Of a stretch of DNA of 64,000 bases, positions 36,600 to 47,589 are shown piece after piece. The DNA is from Moringa oleifera (taxonomy: Eukaryota; Streptophyta; Magnoliopsida; Brassicales; Moringaceae). Each line of letters opens with the position of its first letter. Within the stretch, counting starts at the first letter, position 1. The notes below the pieces were generated by a model that was not told the DNA's origin, made no database searches, and saw nothing but the letters and a program-made list of their open reading frames with translations. The stretch covers positions 239,501 through 303,500 of the forward strand of contig JAJFZO010000120.1 of NCBI GenBank assembly GCA_021397835.1, in the 5' to 3' direction. Both the position numbers and the translations under genes were made by a program.

Positions 36600-39500
36600 T
36601 TTAGATTACAACACTCGTTGCTTGAAGGATCAATTCCAATAAAGTCCTCCCTGATCCAGTAAGCAGCCAGGTGCAAATCAAAGCCAACTCTTTTTTATTT
36701 CTCTCAACCTATACTGATACTTAAAATCTTCAAGTACTTGAGTAATTTTGAAAGAGGGATACACTTTGTGGCCATATCTTCTAGGTTATCCTCAATTGAG
36801 ATTTTCTCGAGCTATAGTCTTGTTCCACTTTTTTTTTTTGAATAAAGTGATACTTAACATTAAGATGCTTAGTTCTTTCATCATATACTGGGTTTTTACA
36901 TAAATGAATGGCTGATTGGCTGTCTGAAAACATCACCAAACCTAAGCTATACAGCTTCAACTCTTTCAATGGTCCAAGCAACCATACACTTTCTTTAAAC
37001 CTTTTTGTCATGGTACTCAGCCTATGTAGTGGAAAGAGCTACTATCTATTGAAGTTGTGTCTTCCAACTAATGCAGCACCCATCAAGAATGAAAACATAG
37101 GCTGAGAGTGACCTTTTTTTATCTCTATCATTGGCGAAATCAGCATCAACATATCTAGCAAGTCCTTGCTGGATAAATCCCTATTTGGCACATTAATATC
37201 TATAACGCTTGGCCCCATTGACATATCTTAGCAACTACTTCATTGGTTGCCAGTGTTTCTTACCCAGATTGGCCATATACTAGCTAAAAAGGCTGATGAA
37301 ATAGGATAAATCAAGCCTACTGCAGATCATAGCATACATGAGTGACCCTACTACATTTGAGTAGGGTATACTACTCATTTCCCTCTTTTCTTCTTCTAAA
37401 TTTGGGCAGCTATATGCAAACAACTTGAAGTGTGTTCCCAAGGTATGGTGACAGGTTTGGCTTGGTGCATGAGAATTTTTCAGCCACCCTTTATAGATAG
37501 ATTTCTTCGAAGAGCTTAAGCCACCTCTTAGTTTTATCCCTTTGGATTTCCATACCTAAGATTTTTTTGGTTGGCCATAGGTCCTTTAAATGAAACTTTT
37601 CACTCAATACTTTCTTTTCTATGCAAATTTAGTATTGGCTACTGCTTGTTATAAGCATATTATCAACATAAAGTGATAACAAGATAGCATCCTTGTAGGT
37701 AGATTCTTTTTATATAAGCATGCATCATACGAGCTTCTCTTGAAGCTTTGAGTTAAAATGAAAGTATCAAACCACCTATACCACTGCCTAGGGGATTGCT
37801 TAAGGCCATATAAATATTTTATCAAAAGGCAAACTAGGTTTTCCCTGCCTTTTGCCTCACAGCCTTCAGGTTGCTCCATGTAAATGATTTCTAGCAACTC
37901 TTCATGTAGGAATTCAGTTTTGAACACCATCTACTCCAATTCCCAATCCTCCAAGGATGCTTTATCAAGGATCATCCTTATGTTTTTATAGTTAAGCATA
38001 GGAGAGAAGATAATCAACTCTTTTAATCTGAGTGAAGCCCTTAGCCACTAACCTGGCTTTAAATCTCTTCAAAGCTCCTTTTGCTTCAGCTTCTTTGATC
38101 TTGTAAATCCACTTGCAAACCACCACCCTTTGCTTCTCAAGGCTTTGTATGAGCTCCCAAGTCTTATTAATTTCCAAGGAGGCAATCTCCCCCTTCATAG
38201 CCTGCCAATGGATAGCATTTCTTCCAGACATAGCATCTTTGAAGTTTCTATGTTCTTAATCCTCTTGCATCTGTTTAGCTTTGTTAAGGGCATAAGCAAT
38301 AAGTTCCTTCACAGTGAAGCTAGTGCTATGCTCTTTACCCAAGAATTTCTTTGGGGGCTAAATGATTCTTTTGTCCTTATGTCAAGCCAACTAATATTGA
38401 TGTAATTGATCATGGTCATCCCCATACTACAGCTCTTGCTAATCATCATTTGCAGGGGAAATTTTCTGTTGCTCTCTTTGTGAGCTTGGACCAATTAATT
38501 ATGAGGCTTTTTTATAGAGGTTGAGATCTTCTTGACTCTATCTCAACCCCAATGATTTCCCTGGATTCCTTCAATCCTTTTGGATATTCATTGCTAGCAG
38601 TAGCACCTCCTTGTTAAGCATACGGCAAAGGAGTCTCTTAAAATGTGATATCTCTACTTATTAAAGTCTTGTAGAATCCTCCCTCCTTTATATAGATCTT
38701 ATAGCCCTTCACTCCTTCAGGATAGCCAAGAAAACTCCTTTTACTACCCTTGGATTAAGCTTCCTTTCTCTTTGATGGGCAAAGGTAGCATATCCAAACA
38801 CCCTTTAGTGACTGAGATTATGGGCTTTTCTGATCCATTTTTCTTGAGGTGTCTTCAAGTTTATGGCCTTTGAAGGGTATTTATATATCAAATACACAAC
38901 TGTGGTAGTTGCATCCCCCCAAAAACTCTTGCTAAGTCGAGAGGTGAATAGCATATGCCATACCATTTCCATGATGGTTCTATTCCTCCTATCAACAACT
39001 CTATTCTGTTGTGGAATTTTTTTATGACTTAAAATCCCATGCTTCTTGCAATAAGCATCAAAAGATGAGCTGCAAAACTCCAACCATTATTAGTTCTCAA
39101 GGCTTTAAGCTTTTTTTCAGTTTGATTCGCCATCAACACCTTCTATTCTTTAAACTTTTCAAAACATTCATCTTTTGTTTTTAACATATATAGCCATACC
39201 TTTCTTGAAAAGTCATCAATAATAGAGAGAAAATACCTGCATCCACCATGGGTTGGAATTGTCTCTGGCTCCCACAAATATGAATGCACATAATCCTTAA
39301 TTCCAGCTGAGTTATGCTCCCAAACTATAGTAAACTTCAACTTGTGTTACTTGGCCAACACACATTGCTCACATAAACTAAGATGTGAAACTTTATCCTT
39401 GCCTAGCAGCCCTTGATTACTAAGTATTTGAAGCCTTTTCTTACTACAATGCCCAAGCCTTCTATGCCAACGTTAGGCTCTTTTTTAGCAGCTACTATTG

Positions 39501-40808
39501 GTTTTCCTATCACAACCTAACCTTTAAGGATGTACAGGCTATTCTCTTTAATTCCTTTCAAGATCATCAGGGAACTTTTTAAGACTTTAAAGGCACCTCT
39601 TTAGGGTATTCCTTATTGTCCAAAGAGCCTAAGAAAATTTATTTCCTCCTTTGTTGATGCACATGCCTCACTTTCTTCAAGATTTTGATGGTTTCATCTT
39701 GCAGCTTAAAAGCTATGGTTTCAATGCCTTTAACTTCATAGGATTGATCATTCCCCATGATAACCCTTCTTCTACTTACCTCCTCGTAGTCTAAAAATCA
39801 CTAAGCCTCGGGATACATGTGATAGGTGCAAGCTGAGTCAAGAATCCTTTCATTTGAGACTTAGGATTCTATCACAGCTAGCACATCACCTTTTTTTTTC
39901 ATGAGAATCTGTGGCCACAACTGCATCTGCTTCTTTGGTAGGTTGCTTACCTTGCTCTTCTTAAAATTTCAGCACAACCTCTTAATATGGATAGGTTACC
40001 CACAAAAGAAACACTACCTCATGCTCTTTGAATTGGATTGAGATCTTGCAAGGCTTTTGGGCTTGTCTTTGGTAGCAATCTTGTTGAAAGATTACCTTCC
40101 TTTTTCAGATCTTCTTCTGGCATAGAAAGCTTCATTTGATGAAGATCTAACCTTCTTGTTCCTCTTTATTTCTTGATCCTTGGACCTGATTGTAGGCTCT
40201 AACTGTGTCATTGATAAAGTCTATTTGCTGTACCTAATTGTATCCATTACTTGGTTGAAGGCTGATAGCAACAAGTTAAGTAAGATGACTAGTTGATCTT
40301 CATCATTGATCTTCTTAATCACATTCTCAAGATCAATTAAAATCTTGAAGAATTCATCCAAGTTCTCAGCAAGGCTTTTATCTTCATCCACCTTGTAATC
40401 AAAGAATTTTGTCTTGAGGCGGATTCTGTTGGTTAAAGATTTAGTCATGTAAAGACTACTGTGTTTATTCCCTACCCCAGCAGCTGTCTTCTCCTTAGAA
40501 ACTTGTCTCAAAACATTGTTACTAGGATGTAAGATGATGATGCTATAAGCATTCTCTAGCATCTCCTCCTTCTTTGCAATAGTCATGGTGTCTGGAAGTT
40601 TACTTTCTCGTTTAAGGGCTAAGCCACCTTTTGTTGAACTAGAATGGCCCTCGTTTTTTGCCTCCAAATATCAAAGTCTCCTTTTCCATTGAAACACTCC
40701 ATTTTAAACTTGGTAATCCCTATCTTTCTTGGTTCCTTGTTGAAGTTCTTGCAGTTTCTTGGAAGAACTTAGTAGTTCTTGGATCTTTAATGGCTCTGAT
40801 ACCACTTA
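36600..40808 (-). mobile_element. Nearly full internal region of a Ty1/copia element (family B), dead
   Basis: Read from high to low coordinates on the minus strand the copia order is kept. Primer-binding site at 40804-40792. Gag (40667-40221: SLTNRIRLKTKFFDYKVDED). Protease remnant (about 39880-39780). Pre-integrase (about 39480-39350). Integrase (39340-38805) with GGCRYFLSIIDDFSRKVWLY and PQQNRVVDRRNRT, where the usual catalytic Glu context VERMNRT is changed to VDRRNRT. RT (38231-37600), including LKQSPRQWYRWFD and an active site reading YVDN. RNase H (37224-36781) with MFSDSQSAIHLCKNP. Trailing DMATKCIPLSK, about 36770. Stops and frameshifts occur in every domain. Only a short LTR-like piece lies beyond the primer-binding site, cut off by the next element. 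Confidence 0.85.
40792..40804 (-). other. Copia primer-binding site (initiator tRNA-Met type)
   Basis: The minus strand reads TGGTATCAGAGCC, the usual primer-binding site of plant Ty1/copia elements, complementary to the 3' end of initiator tRNA-Met. Just to its right a plus-strand TGGTGATGCAG (40810) could be the inner LTR end of this minus-strand element. The LTR is soon lost in the neighbouring element. Confidence 0.8.
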
Positions 40809-40929
40809 TTGGTGATGCAGCAGTTGTGTGATGACTTGTAGCAGCTTAGAAACACCAAGAATTAAATATTTCTCTTTGTATGTTAGATAACAAAGGTTAT
40901 TCATTCAAAGTTGAGAAGGGATAGTTGAA

Positions 40930-43380
40930 GGTGTTGAAAGGAACACTTATGCTGCTCAAAGTCCGTAAGATAAATAGCTCATATGTTTTGAATGGAACAA
41001 CAATCATAGGAGTGGTTGCAACTGCTGTAATCTCAAGGCAACAGACTGCTAAACTATGGCATAAGAGGATGGGACACATAGGTCTTAAAGGACTATAAGA
41101 ATTAAGCAAACATGCCTTGCTTGGGAGTGATCAGGTCTCTGATTTGGGATTTTGTGAGCAATGCTTGATAGGTAAATAACACATGCTTAAGTTCTCAAAT
41201 AACATAGTTCATAAATCCAAGGAAGTAATGGATCATGCACATGCAAACTTATGGAGACCAAAACAAAGCAACATACGATGGTTACCACTATTTTTGATCA
41301 ATTGTTAATGATTTCTGCAGGAAAGTGTGGATTTACTTACTTAAAAACAAATATGAGTGTTTTCAAAAATTTAAATATTATAAGGTTTTAATGGAAAATG
41401 TTACAAGAAGGAAATTAAAGGCACTAAGAATAGACAATGGTCTTGAGTTCTATCATGCCAGGTTTAATCAACTTTGTCAAGTGACTAATGTGTTTTAGGC
41501 ACAAAACAGTGAGAGACACTCCACAATAGAACAGTGTGGCAGAAAGAAGGAATGGCACATTGACGGAAAGAGGTAGATGTATGATGTTCACAGCTGGCTT
41601 AGCAAAAGCTTTTTAGGGTGAGGCTACCGTCACAACAGCTTACTTGATTATGAGAAGTCCTTTAAAAGCCATTAATCTGAAAACACCAGAACAGCTTTAG
41701 AGTAGGAAACCTCCTTAACATGATTATCATAAAGTCTTTGGATGTGCAACATATGCACACCAAAGACAAGGCAAGCTTGATTCTAGAACAATTAAAGGAA
41801 TATTTCTTGGATATCTAACAGGTGTTAAAGGCTACAAAGTCTACATCAAAGAAGATGTTACTTTTAAAACATTAATTACCAGGGATTTGGTGTTTGATGA
41901 AACATCCTCACCTTATTCTGAAACTGATGAAGCTTCAAACAACTTAAATGATCAAGGAAAAGGTGAAAATCAGATAAGTGATGATTAGGTGGAGGATGTA
42001 TCCAAGCATAAGGCAGCTCCCAAACAAGTTCAGCAGGTAGATCTCAGAACTAATATCAATCTTGAGCTTGATTGAAAATCACTTGATAATGAGATTGATG
42101 AAACCAAAATACAATAATTTGATCAATTGCAAAGACATTAGATTGCTAAAGACAGGGCTAAAAGAAGCATAAAGCCTTCAAGAATATTTCAGATAGATGA
42201 CTCACATTCTAGCTCCGTAGAAGAAGAAGTATGGGACTCTCTAACCTATGCTCTAAACTCTCCATAACAAATCTCTGTACTGGAACTTAGGTATTATAGA
42301 GGGGCTATGGCATGTGAAGAAGCTTCAAAATGGTTAGATATAATGAAAGAAGAAATGAAGTCTTTGATTACCAATGAGACTTGGAAAAATGTAGATGAAC
42401 CTAAAAGGAAGAAGCTAGTTGATTGCAAATGGGTTTATAAACTAAAGGAGGAAGATACAACTGGTATGAAATGTTACAAAGCCACACTTATGGCTAAAAG
42501 TTTTACCCAAGTTATTGGCATAGATTATGGAGAAATATTCTCTCCAGTTGTCAAATATAAAACCATTAGGCTGGTATTGGCTAATATGGCAATTTAAGAT
42601 CAGGAATTAGAATAAATGGATGGAAAAACAGATTTTTACCATGGAAAGTTGGAAGAAACTATCTATATGAGACAACCAAAAGGTTTCCAACTTAAAGGAA
42701 GGGAACACTAGGTATATTTGCTTAAGAAGTCTCCCAATGGTTTAAAGCACTCACCTAGGCAATGGTATAAAAGGTTTGATGCCATGTCATTAAGCATAGA
42801 TTTTACAAATGTAATTTTGATGCATGTTTATCCTTTAAGGCCTTAGGGAGTGAGAAAGCAATGATCTTACTATTATATATTGATGATATGCTAATAATTA
42901 GCAAGAATAAGCAGCAAGTAGTGATGGTAAAGCAAATGCTGACTTAAGAGTTTGAAATGAAGGACTTAGGTCTAGCAAGGAAAAACTTGGGTATGAATAT
43001 ACAAAACCAAAATGTGGCTGAAATTGTCACAGCAATCCTATTTATAGAAGGTGCTTTCTAAATTCTTCATGGATCAAGCAAAGGGAGTGAATCTTACTTT
43101 AGGCAGTCATTTTAGATTATAAACAAAGTACTCTCCAATAACTGATTGTGAAAAACAAGAAATGGGAAGCAAATCGTATTCCAATATAGTTAGATCACAT
43201 ATGTTTGCTATGGCACGTAGTAGGCCTAATTTGGCCTATTTTATTAGTCTGCTAAGCTATTATATATCTAATCCAGGAAAAGAGCATTAGATGGCAGCAA
43301 AGTGGCTTCATAGATATATTAAGCATACATAAAACTATGGCTTATTGTACTTGACCACAGGCGAGAATGCTTCATTATAA
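40930..43380 (+). mobile_element. Ty1/copia integrase-RT-RNase H fragment (family A), dead
   Basis: Plus-strand order: pre-integrase (LWHKRMGHIGLKGL, about 41059); integrase (about 41220-41720) with RRKLKALRIDNGLEFYHA, whose DNG carries the second catalytic Asp; the integrase C-terminal chromo-like stretch (about 41740-41900); linker; RT (42307-43000) with [49 protein letters not shown] and YIDDMLI; and the start of RNase H (about 43060-43330) with MARSRPNLAYFI. There are many stops. Gag is missing and the 3' end is cut by an opposite-strand element at about 43385. Its RT matches 29112-29790. Confidence 0.85.
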
Positions 43381-43384
43381 TCAA

Positions 43385-45905
43385 TATCAGCCACTTGAGA
43401 AAACTCTTTTGCAATGAGTCTAGCCTTAAACCTCTTAGAACTAACTCTATCTCATTTTTTAAGCTTGAAGATCCATTTACAATCAATCACTTTCTTGGCT
43501 TTTGGTTTATCAACAATTTCCCAAGTTTCATTGGCCATCAAAGACTTCATTTTTTCTTACATAGCTACCAACTAGTATTCACAGTGTTGGCATGCATTGC
43601 CTTTTTATAATTAACTAGTTCATGTTTTATAAATAGTTTTGTCAAAGTCAAAACAACTGCGATACCTTGATCATCATCTTTTACTTTACAAAAATAGGAT
43701 TCATTTGGTTGGAATCTGCTGGGAGGTCTTATAGATCTCCTTGTTCTATCCCTTGCTAGTTAATAACCTCTCAGCTGATCAGCATCATGATTTTCATCAC
43801 CAGGATCTTCTTCATGCATGCTTGTTCGAGTTTGACTTGTTACTAAGCTACCTCTATCATCTTCCAGTTTATCAGTAGGTGTGGCAGATTGAATTTACCT
43901 CACAACATGCTCCACCTCAACTCCAAATCTCTAAGTTATTTCCACTGCATCATATGACTTATTATGATCTGCTGAGTTGGCCTTTTCTTTAGCATAAGGC
44001 ATACAAGTTTCATTGAAGATAATATCTTTACTAATCAGAGTCTTGAATCCATTTCTTTGCTTAATACAGATTTTGTATCCCTTATAACCATCACTATATC
44101 CTAGAAAAACTTCTTTAACTGACCTTGGATCCAATTTTCCTAATCTTTGATGTGCATAGGCAGCATAACCAAATACTTTTAAGTAAGACAAGTTGGAGGC
44201 TTGCCGCTCCATGATTCTTCAGGTGATATTAGTCCAATAGCTTTAGATGGACTTCTGCTAACCAAATAAGCAGCTGTTATAACTACTTTTCCCGAAAAAC
44301 CATTGGATAGACTAGTAATATACAATATACATCTAACTCTCTCCATCAAAGTCATGTTCATTCTCTCTACCACACCATTTTGTTGTGGAGTTGTTCTAAT
44401 TGATTTGTGCCTTAAGACCCCAACTTCTTTACCCAATTGAAAAAACAAGGCATTGCAAAATTCTAGGCCATTATCACTCCTTAAGGCCTTTAGCTTCTTG
44501 CTTGTTGTTGTTTCAACCAAAGCCTTCCATTCCTTAAATCTCTGGTAGCAGTCATCTTTATTCCTAGGCAGGTACACTTGCACTTTCTGGCTGAAATCAA
44601 CTACAATGAATAAAAAATAATGGCTGCCTTAATGTGTGAGGACTTTCTTAGGTCCTCATAGATCAGCATGCCCATAGTCTACTATTTCTTTAGATTTTTC
44701 CAATGCTTTGTTTCAGAACTTGATTAGATGTTACTTTCATATTATACACTATTCATAAAAACCAAAACTACTTAACTTACCATCTCCTGGCAGCCCTTGT
44801 TTGTGAAGTTCTTGCATACCAGCTTCACTCACAGGTCCCAAACACATGTGCCACCATTGAGCAGCACTTTGATTTGTTTTTGCAACTGCTGCTATAACAC
44901 CTGTGATTGCAGAACTCATCAATACATACAAGCTATTTTTCCTAATGCCTTTTAGAACAACCAAAGCTCCTTTAAATATCATCAATTATCCCTTCTCAGC
45001 TTTGGAAATATAGCCTTTGCTGTCTGGAGATCCAAGAGAAATTAAATTCCTCCTTTAAGTTCGGCACATCTCTAATTTTCTTTAGAACCTTAGTGGTTCC
45101 ATCATGAAGCTTAAATGCCATTGAACCAGTCATACAATTGAGCAAGCATGGTTGTTTCCCATGATTACTTGGCTTTCATCAATAGGTTGGTATTTCAGAA
45201 ATAAATGTCTACTAGGACACATGTGATATATGCACCTAGCGTCCAATATCCATTCTTATTAAACTTTTATCTTTAAAAAATTCAACACTTCTTCCTCAAA
45301 GGAATCTGATACCAAAGCTGCACTAGCTTCTTTGTGTTACTACTATCATTTTGTTGCTTTTTTAGTTCCTTACAAAATCTTCTAATGTGACCTATTTTAC
45401 CACAATGATAGCATTGGTGTACTGGGTTTTTGGATTTTGATCTTTTGTCATTTCTGTTTTTTTTTTCCTTTATTACTATCTCTAGGAGTAAAGATTGACC
45501 TCTTCTCTAATCTGCCTCTCAAGTATAACCCTTCTGTTGTAGTGCCTTGTCCTCATCTTCATACTCAACTTGGATGTTTTCTAGGTCTAAACAAAGTTTT
45601 GTAAACTCATCAAGATGATATTGTAGTAGTTTACCCTCTTGCACTTTAAAGATGAAAAACTTCTCCTTCAAATAAAGTTTACTAGAGAAGGTCTTTGTCA
45701 CATACAAACTGTCTAACTTCAACCACCCTTCGACTGCTATTTTTTGCTTTACAACCTCACGTAGAACCTTCTCACTCAAGCTGAGTATCAAGGTATTATA
45801 TGCCCTTTTCATAGCATCTACCTTCTCCTTTTGTGTAAGGGTGTTAGGCAGTCTGTGTTCTCCTATTAATGCAACATTGAGACCAAGGTTCCTAAGCCAT
45901 TTTTC
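43385..45905 (-). mobile_element. Ty1/copia gag-integrase-RT start fragment (family C), dead
   Basis: Minus strand, from high coordinates: Gag (45911-45519) with RLPNTLTQKEKVDAMKRAYN and SLYVTKTFSSKLYLKEKFF; zinc knuckle near 45400-45360 (CYHCGKIGHIRRFCK-like); protease remnant; pre-integrase (44985-44760) with QWWHMCLGPVSEAGMQELHK; integrase (44583-44179) with KKLKALRSDNGLEF and TPQQNGVVERMN, both catalytic contexts kept; integrase C-terminus (44212-43931); linker; RT start (43610-43390). The RT catalytic core and RNase H are missing. The gag N-terminus runs directly into a copied piece of the J-domain gene at about 45905, so the left part of Gag and any LTR were lost there. Confidence 0.85.
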
Positions 45906-46771
45906 TAACACTTACTTTTGATGGAAAATAAAAGTAAACAAAAAAAAACATTTTTAAATGATAAAACAAAGCAAGTGTTCTTAGAAATATTTTTTAAAAA
46001 TACAGCATGGGCTTCCTTTAGTTTGGCTGCTGCAGCAAGTAGCTCAGTTAATGGTAATTCAAGGCCAATTATTCAAAAACAAAATGGTAGATAGGATAAT
46101 CCCATAGAGTCATCAATTCTTCAAAAAAAAAAAAAGGAAAATATATGAAGAGATGGAGTCAAGATAAAGTATCATGCATGATTCCCCAGTTTGGAACATT
46201 TTGATCAATGTTCATAGTTCATTCACAGCTCAACTTTAGTATTTGTGGAAAACTATACGCTGTTACAAAATGGAGATATTCAAGCAACACACATTTACTT
46301 GAAAGAGTCTATCAAAACTTGGTCCAATCATCTCCCAAATTCAACTTGGAGAAAAGTGCAAAGACTGTGCTAATTAAATCCATAATATCAAGTTTATAAA
46401 AAAAGTGTATATGAGACCCAACAAAAATTCTAGCAGTTAGTTTTCATTAAAACCTACTATAAGATTAGTATTAAACTGTAAAGGAAAATTTTTACACCTG
46501 AATTAACCCAACATAACATTCTTGACGAATAGTGTTAGTGAACCTTCAATTATTGAGTGAACCTATGAGGTGGAATTCATCTATCTTACTCTTCCACCTT
46601 TGCAACAGAATTGCATCTGAAGGGATTAATCTCCATGGAAGGCCCATATGAACTAGTTTCTTCTTAAAACATTTGAACCAATGTTGAACACTAAAATAGA
46701 AATAGTAACAATAATTCCCCTTCTTCTAGAAGTAGAAGAATCATCCTTTCAAACTGATTCCACGTTATTGT
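45906..46771 (-). pseudogene. Partial copy of the J-domain gene (exon 3 to exon 2), same orientation
   Basis: This matches 10241-11500 of the J-domain gene, in the same orientation, with many differences and deletions. It begins at CTTACTTTTGATGGAAAATA, includes the former exon 3 (about 46000-46075; TTTGGCTGCTGCAGCAAGTA is conserved), one version of the intron unit duplicated in the parent, and the donor end of exon 2 (about 46715-46765; AGAAGCAGAAGAATCATCC in the parent is AGAAGTAGAAGAATCATCC here). It then flips into an inverted copy of another part of the gene. It is intron-containing, so it arose from DNA, not RNA. Confidence 0.88.
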
Positions 46772-47215
46772 CATTGTTTCTATTTTAGTATTCAACATCA
46801 GTTCAAATGTAAGAACACTTGCTTTGTATTATCATGTTAAAATGTTTTCTCTATTTAGTTTTATTTTTCATCAAAAGTAAGCAATGGTAATAATATAAAC
46901 CTAGCATGGCATTTTGCACTAAATTGTTCTAGAAAGGTTGAGTTGGAGGAAGATACTGAACTATTTATTGGACCGCCACCACTTGCTATAGTTACTAAGG
47001 CTGAATCCACAAATAAGGCAAGGCATTTTGGAGAGATTCCTGTTTTATCCATTTCATTTTTAGTTCAAATTTAGCAATTCCTTTTCCTCATGTTTCAAAG
47101 TGAAAGTATGCATTATTAAGAAATTTTACTATTATTATAGCTAGTTAGAATTTTGGATTGCTGTAACCTAAAATTTTGTCAGAAATCCTCATTATTCCAA
47201 ACTTGAACAATTTTT
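46772..47215 (+). pseudogene. Inverted partial copy of the J-domain gene (exon 4 region)
   Basis: The reverse complement of about 9918-10318 of the J-domain gene, fused at its left end to about 40 bp matching 11405-11445 of the parent. The exon 4 equivalent now reads on the plus strand (about 46931-47035, VELEEDTELFIGPPP), but its donor GT is AT (GAG|ATTCCTG), so splicing would fail. It shares two short segments with the preceding same-orientation copy, giving inverted repeats at 46668-46712/46773-46812 and 45908-45985/46812-46890. Confidence 0.85.
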
Positions 47216-47589
47216 TTAATGGTGTTTGAAGTGTTGGGGCATTTGTCTGAGTCGATCCTCTATTGCACCTTTTTGCTTTATGTTCCCACTTTCAGTGGAG
47301 TTCTGAATAAATGTCTTATTGAACTAGACTTCCTTTGCTACGAAGCATACTAGATATTGCTCATTGTCATTTAATATTATATTAATGAAAAAGCTAATGC
47401 AAATTCAACCACTGTATACAATTCTTCTATGATGTTGTAATTGAAAAGCTTTTTTGTATAATATAGTTTTCTTCTTTGGATATGTTAATGTTCTTAACCC
47501 TGTACAAGTCCATAATTTCTTTGAAGTAGATTTCTCTTGGTGCTAAAGTTCTGGGCATGTCTTAATGGGAAATCTAACACTTTTTGCAT
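47216..47589. other. Unassigned DNA
   Basis: No recognisable gene. It lies between the J-domain gene copy and the T-biased repeat block. Confidence 0.4.

Noticed and set aside
36600..40960. Search for a pair of LTRs around the most complete copia element
   Set aside because: Only the primer-binding site and a short LTR-like stretch next to it were seen; no matching copy lies at the other end, so I did not call LTRs.
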